Assembly (NCBI GenBank): GCA_027486255.1
Contig: JAIXPL010000042.1
Coordinates: forward strand, 1 to 32,742
Length of the DNA: 32,742 bases
Direction of reading: 5' to 3'
Source: Comamonadaceae bacterium
GTDB taxonomy: Bacteria; Pseudomonadota; Gammaproteobacteria; Burkholderiales; Burkholderiaceae_C
Both the position numbers and the translations under genes were made by a program. This document shows, one piece after another, positions 1 through 8,138 of this stretch. The notes beneath the pieces were generated by a model. That model ran no database searches. It saw nothing but the letters and a program-made list of their open reading frames with translations, and had not been told where the DNA came from. Position 1 is the stretch's first letter. The number at the start of each line of letters is the position of its first letter.

Positions 1-301
1 CATAGTGTTCCTGGGCCACCCCGCCCATGCCCAGGCGGGAGGTTTCCAGGCCCGTGTCCCAATCGCGGCTGATGCGAAAGGTCGGCTGGGCCCCATCGCG
101 GCGGATGGCCGCGCCAATGCCGCCGCCCAGACCATCGAGCGCCTTGACGACATTGGGCGTGAGGTTGATGTCCGCGCCCACCCGCCCCCAGCCCTTGGCC
201 TGCTCGTAGACCGTGACGCGGTGGCCCGATCGCGCCAGCGCAATGGCCGCGCTCATGCCGCCTACGCCGCCACCCGCGATGCCAATGTCCAATCCCGCCA
301 T
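1..301 (-). CDS. FAD-dependent aromatic-ring monooxygenase (N-terminal part, cut by window edge)
   Basis: The first 100 residues are visible, starting at ATG 301; the rest lies beyond base 1. Residues 6-22 carry a dinucleotide-binding fingerprint of the GxGxxG type (IGIAGGGVGGMSAAIAL), followed by the usual acidic end of the second strand (VTVYEQ). An arginine-containing segment (GRVGADINLTPN) fits the PHBH-fold family that includes salicylate hydroxylase and 6-hydroxynicotinate 3-monooxygenase. Such enzymes use NAD(P)H and O2 to hydroxylate an aromatic or heteroaromatic ring in the cytoplasm. It is the last gene visible in the minus-strand operon, 23 bases after the SDR. The family is clear; the substrate is unknown because the substrate-binding half is missing. 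Confidence 0.8.
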   Translation of the reverse strand, partial: MAGLDIGIAGGGVGGMSAAIALARSGHRVTVYEQAKGWGRVGADINLTPNVVKALDGLGGGIGAAIRRDGAQPTFRISRDWDTGLETSRLGMGGVAQEHY

Positions 302-324
302 GGAATCCCCTTGGTGTTCGAAAT

Positions 325-1104
325 TCAGAAAACGCCCGGGAAGGAACCGCCGTCCAGCAGCAGGTTCTGCCCGTTGATGTAGCCCGCGTGCACGCTGCAC
401 AGAAAGGCGCAGGCTTTGCCCAGCTCTTCGGGCCGGCCCAGGCGGCGCGCCGGATGTTTGGCCACACGCGCCTGACGCACCTCCTCGGGCGTGCGCCCTT
501 CCCGCCGGGCCTGGGCCGCAAAGTTGCCGGCCAGGCGTGCGGTGTCAAAGGTGCCGGGCAGAATGTTGTTGACGGTCACGCCGCGCGCAGCCACGCTGCG
601 CGCCAGGCCCGCCACAAAGCCGGTCAGGCCCGCGCGCGCGCCGTTGGACAGACCCAGCTGCTCCAGCGGCGACTTGACCGCGCTGGAGGTGATGTTGACG
701 ATGCGCCCAAAGCCCCGGTCCATCATGCCGTCCACCGTGGCCTTGATCAGCTCGATGGGGGCCAGCATGTTGGCATCGAGAGCGGCCAGCCAGTCTTCGC
801 GCTGCCAGTGCCGAAAGTCGCCGGGCGGCGGACCGCCGGCGTTGGTGATGAGAATGTCCACCTCAGGATGCTCCGCCAAGATGCGCGCCCGCCCCTCGGG
901 CGTGGCCACGTCGGCCACCACAAACGCCACCGTGCCCGTACCCGCTTGGCGCAAGCGCTGCGCGGCCTCCTCCAGGGGGCCGGGGGTGCGCGCGACGATG
1001 ACCAGGTTCACGCCTTCCTGTCCCAGGGCCTGCGCACAGGCATAGCCCAGGCCGGCGCTGGCGCCGCACACCAGGGCCTTGCGGCCCGCAATTCCGAGGT
1101 CCAT
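325..1104 (-). CDS. SDR-family oxidoreductase with non-canonical active site
   Basis: This 259-residue protein is full length for a classical SDR. It has the cofactor motif CGASAGLG near residue 13, the NAG motif at 88-90 and a C-terminal LLLDGG signature. The catalytic serine is at about S140 (NITSS), but 13 residues on, where Tyr-x-x-x-Lys is expected, the protein reads S153-N-G-A-R157. Both the Tyr and the Lys are therefore replaced. I recall a FabG-like SDR subgroup with LSNGAR in this place, so this may be a natural variant rather than a dead enzyme. AGGGA precedes ATG 1104 at good distance. It lies 9 bases after the aldehyde dehydrogenase in the same operon. The reaction is unknown, probably NAD(P)-linked or binding only. 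Confidence 0.85.
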   Translation of the reverse strand: MDLGIAGRKALVCGASAGLGYACAQALGQEGVNLVIVARTPGPLEEAAQRLRQAGTGTVAFVVADVATPEGRARILAEHPEVDILITNAGGPPPGDFRHWQREDWLAALDANMLAPIELIKATVDGMMDRGFGRIVNITSSAVKSPLEQLGLSNGARAGLTGFVAGLARSVAARGVTVNNILPGTFDTARLAGNFAAQARREGRTPEEVRQARVAKHPARRLGRPEELGKACAFLCSVHAGYINGQNLLLDGGSFPGVF

Positions 1105-1113
1105 GCGTGTTCC

Positions 1114-2586
1114 CTAGTGGCCTGCCCAGGGCAGCGGTGACTCGTTCATGCCCCAGTAAAAGCTCTTTTGCCGGGTGTAGTGCAAGATGCCCTGGCGGCC
1201 TTTTTCCTGGCCGTAGCCGCTCATCTTCAAGCCCGAGAACGGCGTGCTGATGGAAAACAGCTTGTAGGTGTTGATCCACACGGTGCCAGCCTCCAGCGCG
1301 CGCCCGATGCGCCAGGCGGTCTTGTAGTCGCGGCTCCAGATGCCAGAGGCCAGACCGTAGACGTTGTCGTTGCACTGCGCGAGCAGCTCAGCCTCGTCCT
1401 GCCAGGGCAAGAGGGCCAGCACCGGGCCGAAAATTTCTTCTTGGCACATGCGGGCGTGGTTGGGCAGGCCCTCGATCACCGTGGGCAGGTAGTAGCTGCC
1501 CGCCTCAAAAGCCGCACCTTGGGGCCGCTGGCCGCCAACCAAGAGCCGACCGCCTTCTTCCAGGCCGAGCGCCACATAGCGCTCCACCGAGGCGCGGTGG
1601 CCGAGGTTGACCAGCGGGCCCATCTGCGTGTCTTCGCTGGCCGGGTTGCCCACCTTCAGGCGCCGCACGCCTTCCATGAGGCGGCGCTTGAATTCTTCGT
1701 ACACGCTCTGGTGCACAAAGGCCCGAGAGCCGGCAATGCAGGACTCGCCCGAGGAGCTGAAGATGCCAAACAGCACGCCGGCCACGGCATGGTCCAGGTC
1801 GGCGTCGGCACACACGATGGTGGGCGACTTGCCGCCCAGCTCCAGCGAGGTGGGCATGAGCTTTTCAGCGGCCAGGCGCTGGATGCCCAGGCCCACGCTG
1901 GTGCCGCCCGTAAAAGCAATGCGCTTGACCAGCGGATGCCGCACCAGCGCATCACCGGCCACCGAGCCCTTGCCCGGCAGCACGCTGAGGATGCCGTCGG
2001 GCACGCCCGCCTGCTGCGCGATGCGCGCCAGCTCCAGAGCCATGCGCGGCGTGATCTCGGCCGGCTTGATCAGCACCGCGCAGCCCGCGGCCAGCGCCGG
2101 GGCGATCTTTTGCGCCTCGCTGGCAATCGGCGAATTCCAGGGCGTGATCGCCCCCACCACACCCAGCGGCTCGTGCACGCTCAGGCTCAGGAAGTCGCCC
2201 CGCGAGGGCGTCACTGCGTCTTCCCAGGTTTCGGCAGCCGCCGCGAAGAACTGGAAGGTACCCGCCGCACTGGCCACCAGCGCGCGGCATTCCTTGACTG
2301 GCTTGCCGTTGTCCAGGCGCTGCAGTCGGGCGAGGTCTTCAGCGCGCTCGCGGATGCCCTGGGCAATGCGATACAGCATGCCCGCGCGCTCATGGGGCTT
2401 GAGCCCAGCCCAGGCCGGCTGCAGGCGGGCACGCTCGGCGAACTCAACGGCCTCGTGAACGTCGTCTGAAGTGGTGGCATTCAGGCTGGCCACCGCCGAG
2501 CCGTCATGCGGGTACTCGGTGGTGTAGTCGGGGCCGGAAGCGTCGCGCCAGCGGCCGGCGAAAAAGCTGTGGAGTCGTTCAGTCAT
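1114..2586 (-). CDS. NAD(P)-dependent aldehyde dehydrogenase
   Basis: The 490-residue length is normal for the aldehyde dehydrogenase superfamily. Visible catalytic parts are the PWN oxyanion segment (N151), the cofactor-binding FTGGTSVG (about 225-232), the general-base Glu in LELGGKSP (E249) and the nucleophile in SSGESC (C283). The EIFGPV segment is also present. It should oxidise an aldehyde intermediate to the acid in the cytoplasm. It is the tenth gene of the operon, between the aspartate-dehydrogenase-like gene (39-base gap) and an SDR (9-base gap). It resembles betaine-aldehyde/2-hydroxymuconic-semialdehyde-type enzymes in general layout, but the substrate cannot be decided from motifs. 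Confidence 0.93.
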   Translation of the reverse strand: MTERLHSFFAGRWRDASGPDYTTEYPHDGSAVASLNATTSDDVHEAVEFAERARLQPAWAGLKPHERAGMLYRIAQGIRERAEDLARLQRLDNGKPVKECRALVASAAGTFQFFAAAAETWEDAVTPSRGDFLSLSVHEPLGVVGAITPWNSPIASEAQKIAPALAAGCAVLIKPAEITPRMALELARIAQQAGVPDGILSVLPGKGSVAGDALVRHPLVKRIAFTGGTSVGLGIQRLAAEKLMPTSLELGGKSPTIVCADADLDHAVAGVLFGIFSSSGESCIAGSRAFVHQSVYEEFKRRLMEGVRRLKVGNPASEDTQMGPLVNLGHRASVERYVALGLEEGGRLLVGGQRPQGAAFEAGSYYLPTVIEGLPNHARMCQEEIFGPVLALLPWQDEAELLAQCNDNVYGLASGIWSRDYKTAWRIGRALEAGTVWINTYKLFSISTPFSGLKMSGYGQEKGRQGILHYTRQKSFYWGMNESPLPWAGH

Positions 2587-2625
2587 GGCTTGGAAGTCTT
2601 GGGCACGCAGGTCACGGTCTGAGCC

Positions 2626-3432
2626 TCAGATCGCCAGGCTGGCAGCCCGGTTCTGCAAAAAACGCAGCGCCGACAGCACCGTGAGCGCCGAGGTCTTGGG
2701 GTTGTCGGGCAGAGGCTTGCCGCGCATGCTCACACGCATCTCGCCAAAGGCGCCGCGCACCTCAATCTCATGGATGTTCTCGGTGATGGTGGGATCGGCC
2801 ATCAGGCGCACCCGCGTGGCATCCAGGCCCAGGCCTGCCAGCGACACGGTGGCTGCCACATTGGCGTTCTTGGGATAGAGGTGTGCGGCCTCGCGGGCCG
2901 TGGCCTCCAGAAAGACCGTGGGTTCGCGCAGGGCGTCCAGATCAAGCAGCTGCTCGGCGGGCGAACCGCGCCAACCGGCTGGCGGCTTGCGCCCGGTGTA
3001 GGTGACGCTCTCCAAGCCCGCGAGGCGCGCCGCGGCAATCGCATCGATGCCGCCAATGGCACCGGCCAGCAGGTGCACCTGGGTGCCGCCTTCGCGGGCC
3101 GCCGCCTCCAGCAGTTCAGGCAGGCCCGCCTCAGACAGCGCGCCAATGGAGAGCACCGCGCATTCCGTGCCGGCAGCCAGGGACGGCAGCACATGCTGGG
3201 ACAGGGCGCTGTGGCCGGCGCATTCGAGCACCAGGTCGACCTCGCCCACCGGCACCCGGTCGACGGCCTGTGCACGCCCTGCGAGCACCGCACCCACCTC
3301 AGCCACGCGCGCCGGGGTCACCACCACATGCGTGATGCGCACGCCGGGGCTGCCCTGCATGCGCTCCAAGATGGCGCGGCCAATGGCCCCGAAGCCGATG
3401 AGTGCCACGCGCAGGGTCCGACGTGCTGGCAT
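2626..3432 (-). CDS. L-aspartate dehydrogenase-type NAD(P) oxidoreductase
   Basis: The 268-residue protein begins with a Rossmann motif (VALIGFGAIGRAIL, about 9-22) and has the conserved YPKNANVAAT segment (about 186-195). ENIHEI follows, with H221 in the place of the catalytic histidine of aspartate dehydrogenases. The family interconverts L-aspartate and iminosuccinate/oxaloacetate with NAD(P) and in some organisms feeds NAD synthesis. Here no nadA or nadC is near; it is embedded between a ThDP enzyme and an aldehyde dehydrogenase in a catabolic operon. A role in removing or adding amino nitrogen on a pathway intermediate is therefore more likely than NAD synthesis. Only 3 bases separate it from the upstream gene. 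The family call is firm, the true substrate is not. Confidence 0.85.
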   Translation of the reverse strand: MPARRTLRVALIGFGAIGRAILERMQGSPGVRITHVVVTPARVAEVGAVLAGRAQAVDRVPVGEVDLVLECAGHSALSQHVLPSLAAGTECAVLSIGALSEAGLPELLEAAAREGGTQVHLLAGAIGGIDAIAAARLAGLESVTYTGRKPPAGWRGSPAEQLLDLDALREPTVFLEATAREAAHLYPKNANVAATVSLAGLGLDATRVRLMADPTITENIHEIEVRGAFGEMRVSMRGKPLPDNPKTSALTVLSALRFLQNRAASLAI

Positions 3433-3435
3433 GAC

Positions 3436-5112
3436 TCAGGCCTTGGCAGCCACATCGGGCTTTTTGGGGGGGCCGGCAAACTTCACGGCAAAGGGCCCCC
3501 AGGCCGCCATGTCCACCTCCAGCACCACCGGCCCCGGCAGGGCCAGGGCTTCGGCGAGCACCTGCTCGGCCTGGGCCGGGTCGGCCAGGCGGCGGTGGGC
3601 CACGTTCATGCTGGCGCAAAAGGTCTCAAAGCGCGGCGTGTGCAGCTCCACGTAGCAGTGGCGGCTGCCGTAGACGGCGTCCTGGATGTTCTTGATCACG
3701 CCGTAACGGCTGTCGTTCATGAGGATCACGAGCAGCTCGGCCTGCTCCTGGGCGGCGCAGGCCAGCTCACCCACATTGAGCATGAAGCCGCCGTCGCCGA
3801 CGAGGGCCAGGGTCTTGCGGCCCAGGGCGTGTTCCTTGTTGGCGATCGCCGCGCCAATGGCCATGGCCAGGCCCTGGCCGATGCCGCCGCCCAGGGCGTG
3901 CACACCGGCGCGGGGATGGTCGAGCACCGGCGCGCGGTTGCCCCACATGGTGTTGGACAGCGTGATGTCGCGCACCCACCAGAGCGCGCGGCCGGCCGTC
4001 TTGGCCACCGCGTCCTTGAGCGCGACGTAAGGCCCCAGAGCCGCATCCACCACGGCCTCGGCCTGGCGGCGGGTTTTCAGCACATCGGCCGCGAAGCCGG
4101 GGTCCAGGGCCATGCGGCCTTCGAGCCGGTCAGCCAGGGCGTGCAGGGTGAGTGAGGCGTCGCCATGGATGAAGCGCTCGCTCTCGTAGGCCCGGTTGTG
4201 CGCCAGGGGGTGGGCGTCGATGCGCAGGCGCGAAGCCGGCAGCTGCAGCTTGTAGCTCAGGGTCTCGTTGCTGCGCAGGCGCGAGCCGACCACCAGCAGG
4301 GCATCGACGCTCTCGTAGAAATCTTCGACCGGCTTTTGCAGGTTATACGAGCCCAGAGACAGGGGATGGTCCTCGGGGATCACGCCCCGGCCCTGCACCG
4401 AGGTGACCACGCCCCAGCCCATGCGGACAAAACGCTCCACCGCCTCGCGCGCGCCACGCGCCCCGCCGCCCAGCCAGAGCAGCGGGCGCTTCTTGCCGGC
4501 CAAGGCCTCGGCCATGGCCTCCACATCCGCCAGGCTGGGCTGCACGGGGGCGACGGCCAGCGGCGCGAGTTCGGCCGGCAGCGGCAGCAGCATGGCCTGC
4601 ACGTCAATCGGGATCTCGATGCTCACCGGCCCGCAGGGCGGCGTGAACGCCAGGCGCACCGCCTCGCGCAGGGTGGCCAGGGCCGTCTCGGGGTTGCGGA
4701 TGCGAAAGGCCGCCTTGCCCACGCTGCGCAGCATGCCGAGCTGGTCGGGGTGCTCGTGGATGTAGCCCAAATCGCGGTCCAGGTAGGCCGACTCGATCTG
4801 CCCCGTCAGGTGCAAGAGCGGCGTGCCCGCCGTGATGGCCTCGACCATGGCGCCAGCCGCATTGCCGCAGCCCGTGCCGGTGCTGGTGACGCACACGCCC
4901 AGCGTGCCCGTGACGCGGGCGTAGGCATCTGCCATGTTGCAGGCGCCGGCCTCCCCCCGCGCCGAGACGAAGCGCAGCCGCCCGCGGCGGTGGAAGGCAT
5001 CGAGGATGGGCATGTTGTGGATGGAGATCACGCCAAAGGCGGCGCGCACGCCGCAGGCCTCCAGGAAGCGCGCGACGAGTTCGCCGACGGTGATCATGTT
5101 GTTGGCGTTCAT
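3436..5112 (-). CDS. ThDP-dependent decarboxylase/acetolactate-synthase-like enzyme
   Basis: The 558-residue length and three-domain order fit the acetolactate synthase/benzoylformate decarboxylase superfamily. The activating glutamate is E54 (ARGEAGACNMADAYAR). A middle domain spans about 195-330, and the ThDP/Mg motif starts GDGGF (439-443) and ends at N466 (MNDSRYG). The protein should cleave or form a C-C bond next to a 2-oxo group. Its start overlaps the stop of the IclR gene by ATGA, suggesting coupled translation. The downstream gene is an aspartate-dehydrogenase-type enzyme, which would fit formation or use of a 2-oxo acid. It is not a branched-chain amino acid ilvB: no small regulatory subunit gene follows. 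Product chemistry unknown. Confidence 0.88.
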   Translation of the reverse strand: MNANNMITVGELVARFLEACGVRAAFGVISIHNMPILDAFHRRGRLRFVSARGEAGACNMADAYARVTGTLGVCVTSTGTGCGNAAGAMVEAITAGTPLLHLTGQIESAYLDRDLGYIHEHPDQLGMLRSVGKAAFRIRNPETALATLREAVRLAFTPPCGPVSIEIPIDVQAMLLPLPAELAPLAVAPVQPSLADVEAMAEALAGKKRPLLWLGGGARGAREAVERFVRMGWGVVTSVQGRGVIPEDHPLSLGSYNLQKPVEDFYESVDALLVVGSRLRSNETLSYKLQLPASRLRIDAHPLAHNRAYESERFIHGDASLTLHALADRLEGRMALDPGFAADVLKTRRQAEAVVDAALGPYVALKDAVAKTAGRALWWVRDITLSNTMWGNRAPVLDHPRAGVHALGGGIGQGLAMAIGAAIANKEHALGRKTLALVGDGGFMLNVGELACAAQEQAELLVILMNDSRYGVIKNIQDAVYGSRHCYVELHTPRFETFCASMNVAHRRLADPAQAEQVLAEALALPGPVVLEVDMAAWGPFAVKFAGPPKKPDVAAKA

Positions 5113-5945
5113 GCAGCCTTCTTCTTCAAGGGTTTGACGATCTGACCGCCATCAGGCAGGTGGCTGATGCGCTGCGACAGCTTGGCAGCAGCCTCGCGAA
5201 CCATCTCCACCAGGGGTGGCAGCTTCTGCTCATCAATGGTGGCTTGGGGCACCGTGATGCTGAGCGCGGCGCTGACCTCACCGTGGTCATTGATCACGGG
5301 GGCCGCAATGGTGGAAATGCCCGCCTCGAAACCGCCCATGCTCACGCCGTAGCCGGCCGTCCGGTCCCGGTCAATGAGCGCCTTGAGTTCAGCCAAGGTG
5401 GTGGGGGTGCGGGGGGTGTGGCGGGGCAAGGGCTCTTGCGGATAAAGCAGCTTGAGCGCTGCGGCATCCAGGTCCGACAGCAGCAGCCGCCCCAGCACGG
5501 TGGCATGGGCGGGCAGGCGCGCGCCCACCTGGATGGAATGGAAGATGGCACTCACGCCCGCAGCCTTGGCGATGAAGACCACCTCGCGCGCATCGCGCAC
5601 CACGATGTGGGCCGAGTAGCCGCTGCGGTCGCGCAGTTCCTCGATGATGGTGCGGCCATGCTCGGTGAGCTCCATGCTCGAGAGCAGCTCAAAGCCCAGG
5701 CGCAGCACCGACAGGCCCAGCTTGTAGCTCACGCCGTCCTCTGCGCGTTCCACAAAGCCGCCCTGCTCCAGCGTGCACAGCATGCGAAACACCGAAGCGC
5801 GCGGCAGCGCCAGGCGGCGCGAGAGCTCGGCGCCGCTGAGCTGGCGGTCCTCGCGGTTGAACTGCATGAGCAGCTGCAAGCCGCGCGAGAGCGCAGGCAC
5901 GGTGTAGCGGTCTTCGGCCGCAGCCAGGCGAGTGGATTCGCTCAT
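5109..5945 (-). CDS. IclR-family transcriptional regulator
   Basis: This 278-residue regulator has an N-terminal winged helix-turn-helix (about 15-75, including LSGAELSRRLALPRASVFRM) and a C-terminal IclR effector-binding domain (about 90-260; GRLLLS and GGFEAGISTIAAPV are typical). IclR proteins bind short palindromes and respond to aromatic or small organic acids, usually pathway substrates. It sits in the middle of the operon, overlapping its neighbours by ATGA on both sides, so it is co-transcribed with the genes it probably controls. A good candidate operator is the double palindrome at 10821-10847. A lysine-rich tail (PLKKKAA) ends the protein. Confidence 0.92.
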   Translation of the reverse strand: MSESTRLAAAEDRYTVPALSRGLQLLMQFNREDRQLSGAELSRRLALPRASVFRMLCTLEQGGFVERAEDGVSYKLGLSVLRLGFELLSSMELTEHGRTIIEELRDRSGYSAHIVVRDAREVVFIAKAAGVSAIFHSIQVGARLPAHATVLGRLLLSDLDAAALKLLYPQEPLPRHTPRTPTTLAELKALIDRDRTAGYGVSMGGFEAGISTIAAPVINDHGEVSAALSITVPQATIDEQKLPPLVEMVREAAAKLSQRISHLPDGGQIVKPLKKKAA

Positions 5946-6751
5946 GCTGGGCTCCCAGAAGGTGTCGGGCCGAGCTGCAGCAAGGCATTGACGGCCGAGG
6001 CTGCCTCCAGCGCGCAGGCATGGCCCACCGGACCCAGGTCTTGCAAGGGCACGCCCAGGTGCTCGGCCACGGCCTGGCAGGCCTCGGGCGGCGTGATGCT
6101 GTCAAGGCTGCCACAGGCCACACTCACGGGGCAACGCAGCCCCGCAAGTTCTTTCTGCAGCACGCCCAGCGCCAGCATGCGGGCCGCCTGGGCGTAGCCC
6201 TCGGGCCGCACCTGCGCCATATTCGCGCGCACGGCCGCCACCTGCGCTGGGCTGGCCTGGGGCGAGAGCATGGCGGCAGCGCGGGCCTGTGCCATGCCTT
6301 CAGGGCCCAGCCTGGCCAGGGTGTCCAGGCGCGCCTGGAGTTTGTGTTCGCGCTCGGCCGGCGGCGCATCGCCGTAGCCGCGGGCGGGCGAGAGCAGCAC
6401 CAGCGCCTTCACGCGCGCCGGTGCCAGCCGGGTGGCGGCTGCGGCCATGAGGGCACCCAGCGAATGCCCCACCAGCAACACGGGGGTGTGCTGGCCCAGG
6501 GCGTCGAGCCAGGCCCACACGCGCTCGCCGTAGTCGCTCGGCTGGGGGGCCTCGGGGGCCACCGGCTCGCTCTGGCCGTAGCCTGGCGCATCCCAGGCCA
6601 GCAGGCGCAGATCAGCCCGGCCCTCGACCGCGCGCAGCTGCTCGGACCAGCTGGCCGAGGCCGAGCCGATGCCGTGCAGCAGCACATGCGTGGCCTGAGA
6701 GGCCAGACCTGCTTCGCGCCAGTGGGTCTGAGGACGGGGCATCAGGGACAT
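5942..6751 (-). CDS. alpha/beta-fold hydrolase
   Basis: The 269-residue protein has the alpha/beta hydrolase order: oxyanion HGIG (26-29), nucleophile elbow GHSLGA with S97, acid D217 in GSLDSITPP, and H244 in GPVGHAC. The start is taken at ATG 6751, which overlaps the cupin stop as TGATG and implies coupled translation; an upstream extension would run through the cupin gene. It resembles C-C hydrolases of aromatic meta-cleavage pathways and lactone/ester hydrolases; motifs do not separate these. It likely hydrolyses a ring-opened or ester intermediate in the cytoplasm. Confidence 0.88.
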   Translation of the reverse strand: MSLMPRPQTHWREAGLASQATHVLLHGIGSASASWSEQLRAVEGRADLRLLAWDAPGYGQSEPVAPEAPQPSDYGERVWAWLDALGQHTPVLLVGHSLGALMAAAATRLAPARVKALVLLSPARGYGDAPPAEREHKLQARLDTLARLGPEGMAQARAAAMLSPQASPAQVAAVRANMAQVRPEGYAQAARMLALGVLQKELAGLRCPVSVACGSLDSITPPEACQAVAEHLGVPLQDLGPVGHACALEAASAVNALLQLGPTPSGSPA

Positions 6752-7353
6752 CAGCGCTTGAGCTTGGCCAGCGGTGAGTCGGGTGGGTAGACCGGCGTGA
6801 TCGGCTTGGGCGAGCCCAGCATCACGCACATGAGCGCATCTTCGTCGCCGATGTTTTGCTCCTCGCGGTACACACCGGGCGGCACGGAGATGAGGTCGCG
6901 CTCGCCGACCACCACCTCCCAACGCTCGCCGTCCTTCTCGCAGATGACCTTCATCTGCCCGCGAATCATGAAGAAGATCTCTTCCACGTCGTAGTGAATG
7001 TGCGAGGGGCCGACATGGCCGGCCGGGATCACCATGGTGGAGAAGGTGAAGTGCGCCGAGGGCACGGTGTTGCTGTCGGCCGCCACACCGGTGCCACCGG
7101 TGCCCACGTAGCGCATCTGGGCGCGGCGGTATTTCGGGTCGAAGTCGGCCTGGAATTTGAGGGCGTCCCAGTCGTAGCGGCGCGTGGACTTGCGGGCCAC
7201 GCGGCTTTCCATCCACTGGGCAAAGCTCTGGCCGGGCTGCGCCATCATGCCGGCCTGGATCTGGGCCTCGGGGGGAATCGTGGCGTCAAGCAGACCGCGC
7301 TCATTGAAGACGGGCTGGTTGGCAGCCACGCCCGGGGTGTGGGGTGCGTTCAT
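6751..7353 (-). CDS. cupin-domain protein with altered metal site
   Basis: The 200-residue protein carries a single conserved beta-barrel cupin at about 100-180. Cupin motif 1 is intact: H118 and H120 (GPSHIHYDVEE) with an acidic ligand at E124 or E125. In motif 2 the pattern PxGxxHxxxN reads P158-P-G-V-Y-R163-E-E-Q-N167, so arginine replaces the expected histidine ligand. It may be a metal-binding dioxygenase or isomerase with three protein ligands, or a non-catalytic sugar/acid binder. A very good ribosome site (AAGGAG at 7361-7366, read on the minus strand, 7 bases from ATG 7353) suggests strong expression. Its stop overlaps the hydrolase start. Function within the catabolic pathway is unknown. 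Confidence 0.85.
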   Translation of the reverse strand: MNAPHTPGVAANQPVFNERGLLDATIPPEAQIQAGMMAQPGQSFAQWMESRVARKSTRRYDWDALKFQADFDPKYRRAQMRYVGTGGTGVAADSNTVPSAHFTFSTMVIPAGHVGPSHIHYDVEEIFFMIRGQMKVICEKDGERWEVVVGERDLISVPPGVYREEQNIGDEDALMCVMLGSPKPITPVYPPDSPLAKLKR

Positions 7354-7383
7354 GGTTCTTCTCCTTGGGTCGGGTGTGCGTGT

Positions 7384-8136
7384 TCAGTTCATGACGAAGC
7401 CGCCATTGACGGGCAGCAATTGGCCGGTGATGAAGCCGCTGCCCGCGCTGAGCAGAAAGAGGGCAGCGGCGTTGACGTCATCGGGCACCTGCGGACGCTG
7501 GATGGCCCGGCCCTGCAGGTAAAGATCGTGCCGCGCCTGGGGCACATATTCGGTGGCCTCGACCAGGGTCAGGCCCGGGGCAATGGCGTTGACGGTGATG
7601 CCCTCGGCGCCCAACTCACGGGCCAGGGCACGCGTCATGGCCACCACCGCGCCCTTGCTGGCCACGTAGGCCAAGAGGCGTGGCGCGCCCCAGAGGGCGG
7701 TATCAGAAGCGATGTTCAGCACCCGGCCCTGGCCGCTGCGGGCCAAGTGAGGCCGGGCGGCGCGCGTGACCAGCCAGGTGCCGCGCACATTGACGTCCAT
7801 CACCCGGTCCCAGGTGTCGATATCGATCTCATCGAGGGTCTTGCCGCCCGAGTTGGTGATGGCGGCGTTGTTCACCAGGCCGTCAAGCCCGCCCAGGGCG
7901 TGGGCTGCGGCGTCCACACCGGCCTTCACCTGCTCGGGCACGGCCAGGTCCATGGGCACATAGGTCTGGCCGAGCTCGGCGGCCAGGGCCTGACCGCGCT
8001 CGTGCAGCACATCGCTGAGCACCACGTGCGCGCCGGCGGCCACCAGGGCACGGGCAAAGCCCTCGCCCAGGCCACGCGCGGCGCCGGTCACCAGCACGCG
8101 CCGGCCGTTCAACTGAATTTCGGGCGATGCGTTCAT
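7384..8136 (-). CDS. SDR-family oxidoreductase (canonical)
   Basis: The 250-residue protein has the classical SDR layout: TGAARGLG at 17-24, NNAA at 89-92, catalytic S144, Y157 and K161 (YVASK), and the C-terminal PVNGG. It should oxidise an alcohol or reduce a ketone with NAD(H) or NADP(H). D42 at the end of the second strand (LSDV) suggests preference for NAD. It lies 2 bases downstream of the ABC permease stop, clearly in the operon. Unlike the second SDR of this operon (325-1104) its active site is complete. Substrate unknown. Confidence 0.9.
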   Translation of the reverse strand: MNASPEIQLNGRRVLVTGAARGLGEGFARALVAAGAHVVLSDVLHERGQALAAELGQTYVPMDLAVPEQVKAGVDAAAHALGGLDGLVNNAAITNSGGKTLDEIDIDTWDRVMDVNVRGTWLVTRAARPHLARSGQGRVLNIASDTALWGAPRLLAYVASKGAVVAMTRALARELGAEGITVNAIAPGLTLVEATEYVPQARHDLYLQGRAIQRPQVPDDVNAAALFLLSAGSGFITGQLLPVNGGFVMN

Positions 8137-8138
8137 GG

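Noticed and set aside
3436..5112. ilvB (branched-chain amino acid acetolactate synthase)
   Set aside because: No ilvN or ilvC is adjacent and the gene lies in a regulated catabolic operon.
2770..5145. Long plus-strand frames opposite the AspDH-type and ThDP genes
   Set aside because: Their sequences are low-complexity and without domains, while the minus-strand frames carry complete active sites.
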